A stretch of DNA of 44,646 nt from Pseudomonadota bacterium (GTDB lineage Bacteria; Pseudomonadota; Gammaproteobacteria; Burkholderiales; JAKAFK01). The stretch covers positions 1 to 44,646 of the forward strand of contig JAKAFK010000023.1 of the NCBI GenBank assembly GCA_021817985.1, in the 5' to 3' direction. Shown here in pieces: positions 42,887 to 44,646 of the stretch. The position numbers and the translations under genes are program-made. The notes beneath the pieces were generated by a model, which saw nothing but the letters and a program-made list of their open reading frames with translations, did not search any database and was not told the DNA's origin. The number at the start of each line of letters is the position of its first letter. Position 1 is the first letter of the stretch.

Positions 42887-43251
42887 GGATCGTCATCCTA
42901 TCATTAAGCTGGAAATATTATTCGCGTCCCCGAAATGCGAGATGCCAGGTTCCAAATATATGAGGCATTTTACTTGCAGGACTTTGCGTCAGGAGTTTTT
43001 GTGCGCGATTTTAACGTGACAAAAGAATCTTGGGGTGGGCTCACATGGTCTGTCACCGATGCGAGACGGGCCGCACATTTCCATGCCGACTAACCTGCTC
43101 CGCGAACATATCGACGCCGCGTGCCGCGTCATTCTGCGCGCACGGGGCCATGCCTTGGCGCCATTATATCGTACGCGGAGCCCCCAGAAGCGCGAGTGGT
43201 TCCGGATGTGGAGGGGCCTCCGCTGCGGCCTCCCCCTCCCAAGATATAGGA
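42887..43251. other. Non-coding stretch upstream of legB
   Basis: A 365-bp gap between legB and the pfpI-type gene, both transcribed leftward. It should hold the promoter of the legionaminic acid operon. AT-rich patches near 42925 (TAATAT on the - strand) and 42960 (TATATT on the - strand) are candidate -10 elements, but neither has a good -35. Its right end contains the hairpin at 43210-43239. I see no gene here. Confidence 0.5.
43210..43239 (-). terminator. Strong GC hairpin after the PfpI gene
   Basis: GGAGGGG (43210-43216) pairs with CCCCTCC (43233-43239), a 7-bp stem with a smaller CCG-CGG stem in the loop. On the - strand it begins 12 bp after the stop codon at 43252, the expected place for a terminator. 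There is no T-run behind it, so it may be Rho-assisted or only an mRNA-end structure. Confidence 0.5.
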
Positions 43252-43755
43252 CTATCGTTCGATACGCTTCATCATCTCGCGAAGGAACGCCGGCAGGTCG
43301 GCGGGCGAGCGCGAGGTGACGAGATTGCCGTCAACCACCACTTCCCGATCCTCATAGACAGCCCCCGCGTCTTTCAGCTCGCTCGAAACCGAGGCATAGC
43401 AGGTGGCATGGCGCCCCTTGAGAAGGTCCGCGGAAACGAGGATCTGCGGCCCGTGGCAGATGGCGGCCACCGGCTTGTTGTCGGCGAAGAATGCGCGCGC
43501 GATGGCCAGTGCGGCCGGCTCCTTGCGAACGGCCGCCGGCGCCCCTCCCCCAGGGAGGACGAGGAGATCGTACTCGTCGGCCTTGACCTCCCCGAACGAC
43601 TTGTTCGCCTCCACCTCATAGCCGTGCTTCCCAGTGATCTTCCCCACCCCGGCGGAGGCGACATCCACGTCGACGCCCGCTTCCTTCAGGCGATAATAAG
43701 GGACCAGCAGTTCGGTATCCTCGAAGTGATCAGCGCTCAAGAACAAGGCCTTCAT
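43252..43755 (-). CDS. DJ-1/PfpI family protein (type 1 glutamine amidotransferase-like)
   Basis: This 167-residue protein has MKALFLSADHFEDTEL at the N-terminus, LLVLPGGGAPAAVRKEP, and the nucleophile elbow PVAAICHGPQIL (Cys at about residue 104, His next to it), followed by VTSRSPADLPAFLREM. The family includes PfpI-type proteases, YhbO/YajL deglycases and chaperones that act under stress in the cytoplasm. ATG 43755 has GGGAGA upstream, so I reject the longer frame to 43833. It does not belong to glycan synthesis by function and has gaps on both sides, so it looks like a separate transcription unit between two glycan gene groups. Confidence 0.93.
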   Translation of the reverse strand: MKALFLSADHFEDTELLVPYYRLKEAGVDVDVASAGVGKITGKHGYEVEANKSFGEVKADEYDLLVLPGGGAPAAVRKEPAALAIARAFFADNKPVAAICHGPQILVSADLLKGRHATCYASVSSELKDAGAVYEDREVVVDGNLVTSRSPADLPAFLREMMKRIER

Positions 43756-44069
43756 CGCAAATCTCCCGGTAGGCAATTGATCGCATGCGTCCCGTTGACA
43801 GGAGGCATCCCACAACACTTCTTTATAACCCATGGACCGGCCGATGCGCCAAACAGGCGACAGTCGGCATCAGCGCTCCGGACCCTTGGGGACGTGCGGG
43901 CACCCCTGCCGTGGCAATCGACTCGAGCGCGGAGTCCGGCATCATTTGTGCTTGCGGGAGGATCGGCGCGTGTTCGGAAGGTCGGGTTGAGGTCGACGAG
44001 GGGAACGCGCACGCTCCCCTCGCGGAAGCCCATAGGCGAGGCGGGTGCCCGACGAGGCTCCTCTTTGCG
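43756..44069. other. Non-coding stretch between pfpI and the epimerase
   Basis: A 314-bp gap. Short frames exist, but none with family-like sequence. TTATAA near 43831 could be part of a promoter for the PfpI gene on the - strand, without a good -35. Its left part also holds the ribosome binding site of that gene, and its right part a hairpin described separately. Confidence 0.5.
43997..44022 (-). terminator. Hairpin after the epimerase gene
   Basis: CGAGGGGA (43997-44004) pairs perfectly with TCCCCTCG (44015-44022), loop of 10 nt. On the - strand it lies 47 bp after the epimerase stop (44070). No T-run follows. A likely 3'-end structure or weak terminator. Confidence 0.45.
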
Positions 44070-44646
44070 TCAGGCCTTGCCGTAGTATTCCTCGTACCAG
44101 CGAACGAAGGCGCCGATCCCAAGCGCCAGCGGCGTCTTCGGCTCGAAGCCCACCGCTTGGCGCAAGTCCTCGACGTCCGCATAGGTCGCGGCCACATCGC
44201 CCGGCTGCATCGGCAGCATGTTCTTGCGGGCGGGCCGGCCGATGGCCCGTTCGATCGTCTCGATGAAGGCCATCAGCGCCACCGGCTCATGGTTGCCGAT
44301 GTTGTAGAGGCGATAGGGCGCATAGCTGCTCGAGGAGTCCGGATTCGCCGCATCGAAGGCGGCATTGGGCGTCGCCGTCCGGTCGAGCACGCGCACCGTC
44401 CCCTCGGCGATGTCGTCGATGTAGGTGAAGTCGCGCTGCATGCGCCCTTCGTTGAAGACGTCGATCGCCTCCCCCCGGAGGATCGCCCCGGCAAAGAGCG
44501 AGGGCGACATGTCGGGGCGTCCCCACGGGCCGTACACCGTGAAGTAGCGCAGCCCCGTCGTCGGCAACCCGTAGAGGTGGCTGTAGGTGTGCGCCATGAG
44601 CTCGTTGGCCTTCTTGGTGGCCGCGTACAGGCTCACCGGATGATCG
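44070..44646 (-). CDS. NAD-dependent nucleotide-sugar epimerase (UDP-glucuronate 4-epimerase type), 5' end outside window
   Basis: This is the C-terminal 192 residues of an extended SDR sugar epimerase. The frame is open to the right edge, reading DHPVSLYAATKKANELMAH, where YAATK is the YxxxK active site, followed by YGLPTTGLRYFTVYGPWGRP, MQRDFTYIDDIAEGTVRVL and the C-terminal LRQAVGFEPKTPLALGIGAF. This combination is characteristic of UDP-glucuronate 4-epimerases used for capsule or LPS sugars such as galacturonate. The start shown by internal codons (GTG at 44636) is not real because the conserved part continues upstream. It probably belongs to the next part of the glycan locus. Confidence 0.88.
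   Translation of the reverse strand, partial: DHPVSLYAATKKANELMAHTYSHLYGLPTTGLRYFTVYGPWGRPDMSPSLFAGAILRGEAIDVFNEGRMQRDFTYIDDIAEGTVRVLDRTATPNAAFDAANPDSSSSYAPYRLYNIGNHEPVALMAFIETIERAIGRPARKNMLPMQPGDVAATYADVEDLRQAVGFEPKTPLALGIGAFVRWYEEYYGKA

Noticed and set aside
42930-42960. Sigma-54-like site upstream of legB (TGGCAT followed by ATTTC)
   Set aside because: The GC of the -12 element is missing at the required spacing (no TTGC 10 bases after GG).
43752-44033. Frame with VPLVDLNPTF, resembling the start of DegT aminotransferases
   Set aside because: After ten residues the similarity ends and the rest is random. The first part also overlaps a hairpin. Taken as chance.
43030-44085. 351-residue + strand frame
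   Set aside because: Antisense to the PfpI gene, whose motifs (AAICHGPQ) are unmistakable on the other strand.
1-44646. CRISPR arrays, tRNA or rRNA genes, intact insertion sequences
   Set aside because: No regular repeat-spacer series, no cloverleaf-like tRNA ends and no transposase were found by eye on either strand.

Overview
The window is almost entirely a cell-surface glycan locus. It probably comes from a Gram-negative, GC-rich proteobacterium, and I lean to Betaproteobacteria. The Gram-negative call rests on GT9 heptosyltransferase-like genes next to an O-antigen-ligase-like gene (an LPS arrangement). The betaproteobacterial lean is inference from base composition and gene style. There are no rRNA or tRNA genes, no CRISPR array and no intact transposase. 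Both ends cut through genes.

Region A (1-6397, + strand) looks like lipopolysaccharide core or ligation functions. It holds a GT4 glycosyltransferase (5' end missing), a NodB-type deacetylase, a second GT4, a GT9 enzyme, an O-antigen-ligase-like membrane protein and a second GT9. It converges on everything else at about 6.4 kb, where a hairpin sits.

Region B (6470-24985, - strand, read right to left) is a tightly overlapping repeat-unit operon. In transcription order it has a methyltransferase, GT4, DegT aminotransferase, CDP-glucose 4,6-dehydratase (rfbG), cupin epimerase, glucose-1-phosphate cytidylyltransferase (rfbF), DegT, GT2, DegT, FemAB-like acyltransferase, deacetylase, GT2, GT4, a GT-C-like membrane protein, a MurJ/Wzx-like flippase, an undecaprenyl-phosphate sugar-1-phosphate transferase and a WbpM/PglF-type 4,6-dehydratase. 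This could make, initiate and flip a glycan containing a CDP-derived deoxy or amino-deoxy sugar.

Region C (24986-31148) is lower in GC. It holds a 498-bp non-coding stretch with strong palindromes, a hexapeptide acyltransferase, two sulfotransferase-like genes, an ABC exporter of the MsbA/PglK type and an unrecognised protein that may be a GT-B glycosyltransferase.

Region D (31179-42886, - strand) carries what looks like a full legionaminic acid (nonulosonic acid) pathway: legB, legC, legI, a NeuD/LegH-type acetyltransferase, legG, ptmE, ptmF, legF/ptmB and ptmA. The order legI-legG-ptmE-ptmF-ptmB-ptmA matches the Campylobacter flagellin-glycosylation locus. Here it is interrupted by a WbqC protein, an extra DegT aminotransferase, a methyltransferase and a PIG-L deacetylase, most joined by 4-bp start/stop overlaps. 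With the sulfotransferases and the ABC exporter, this suggests a modified and possibly sulfated legionaminic-acid-type glycan. I consider it the most interesting system in the window.

Region E (42887-44646) has a PfpI/DJ-1 family protein flanked by two non-coding stretches, then a nucleotide-sugar epimerase (UDP-glucuronate 4-epimerase type) that runs off the window.

All functions are read from motifs and context by eye. No database search was run.
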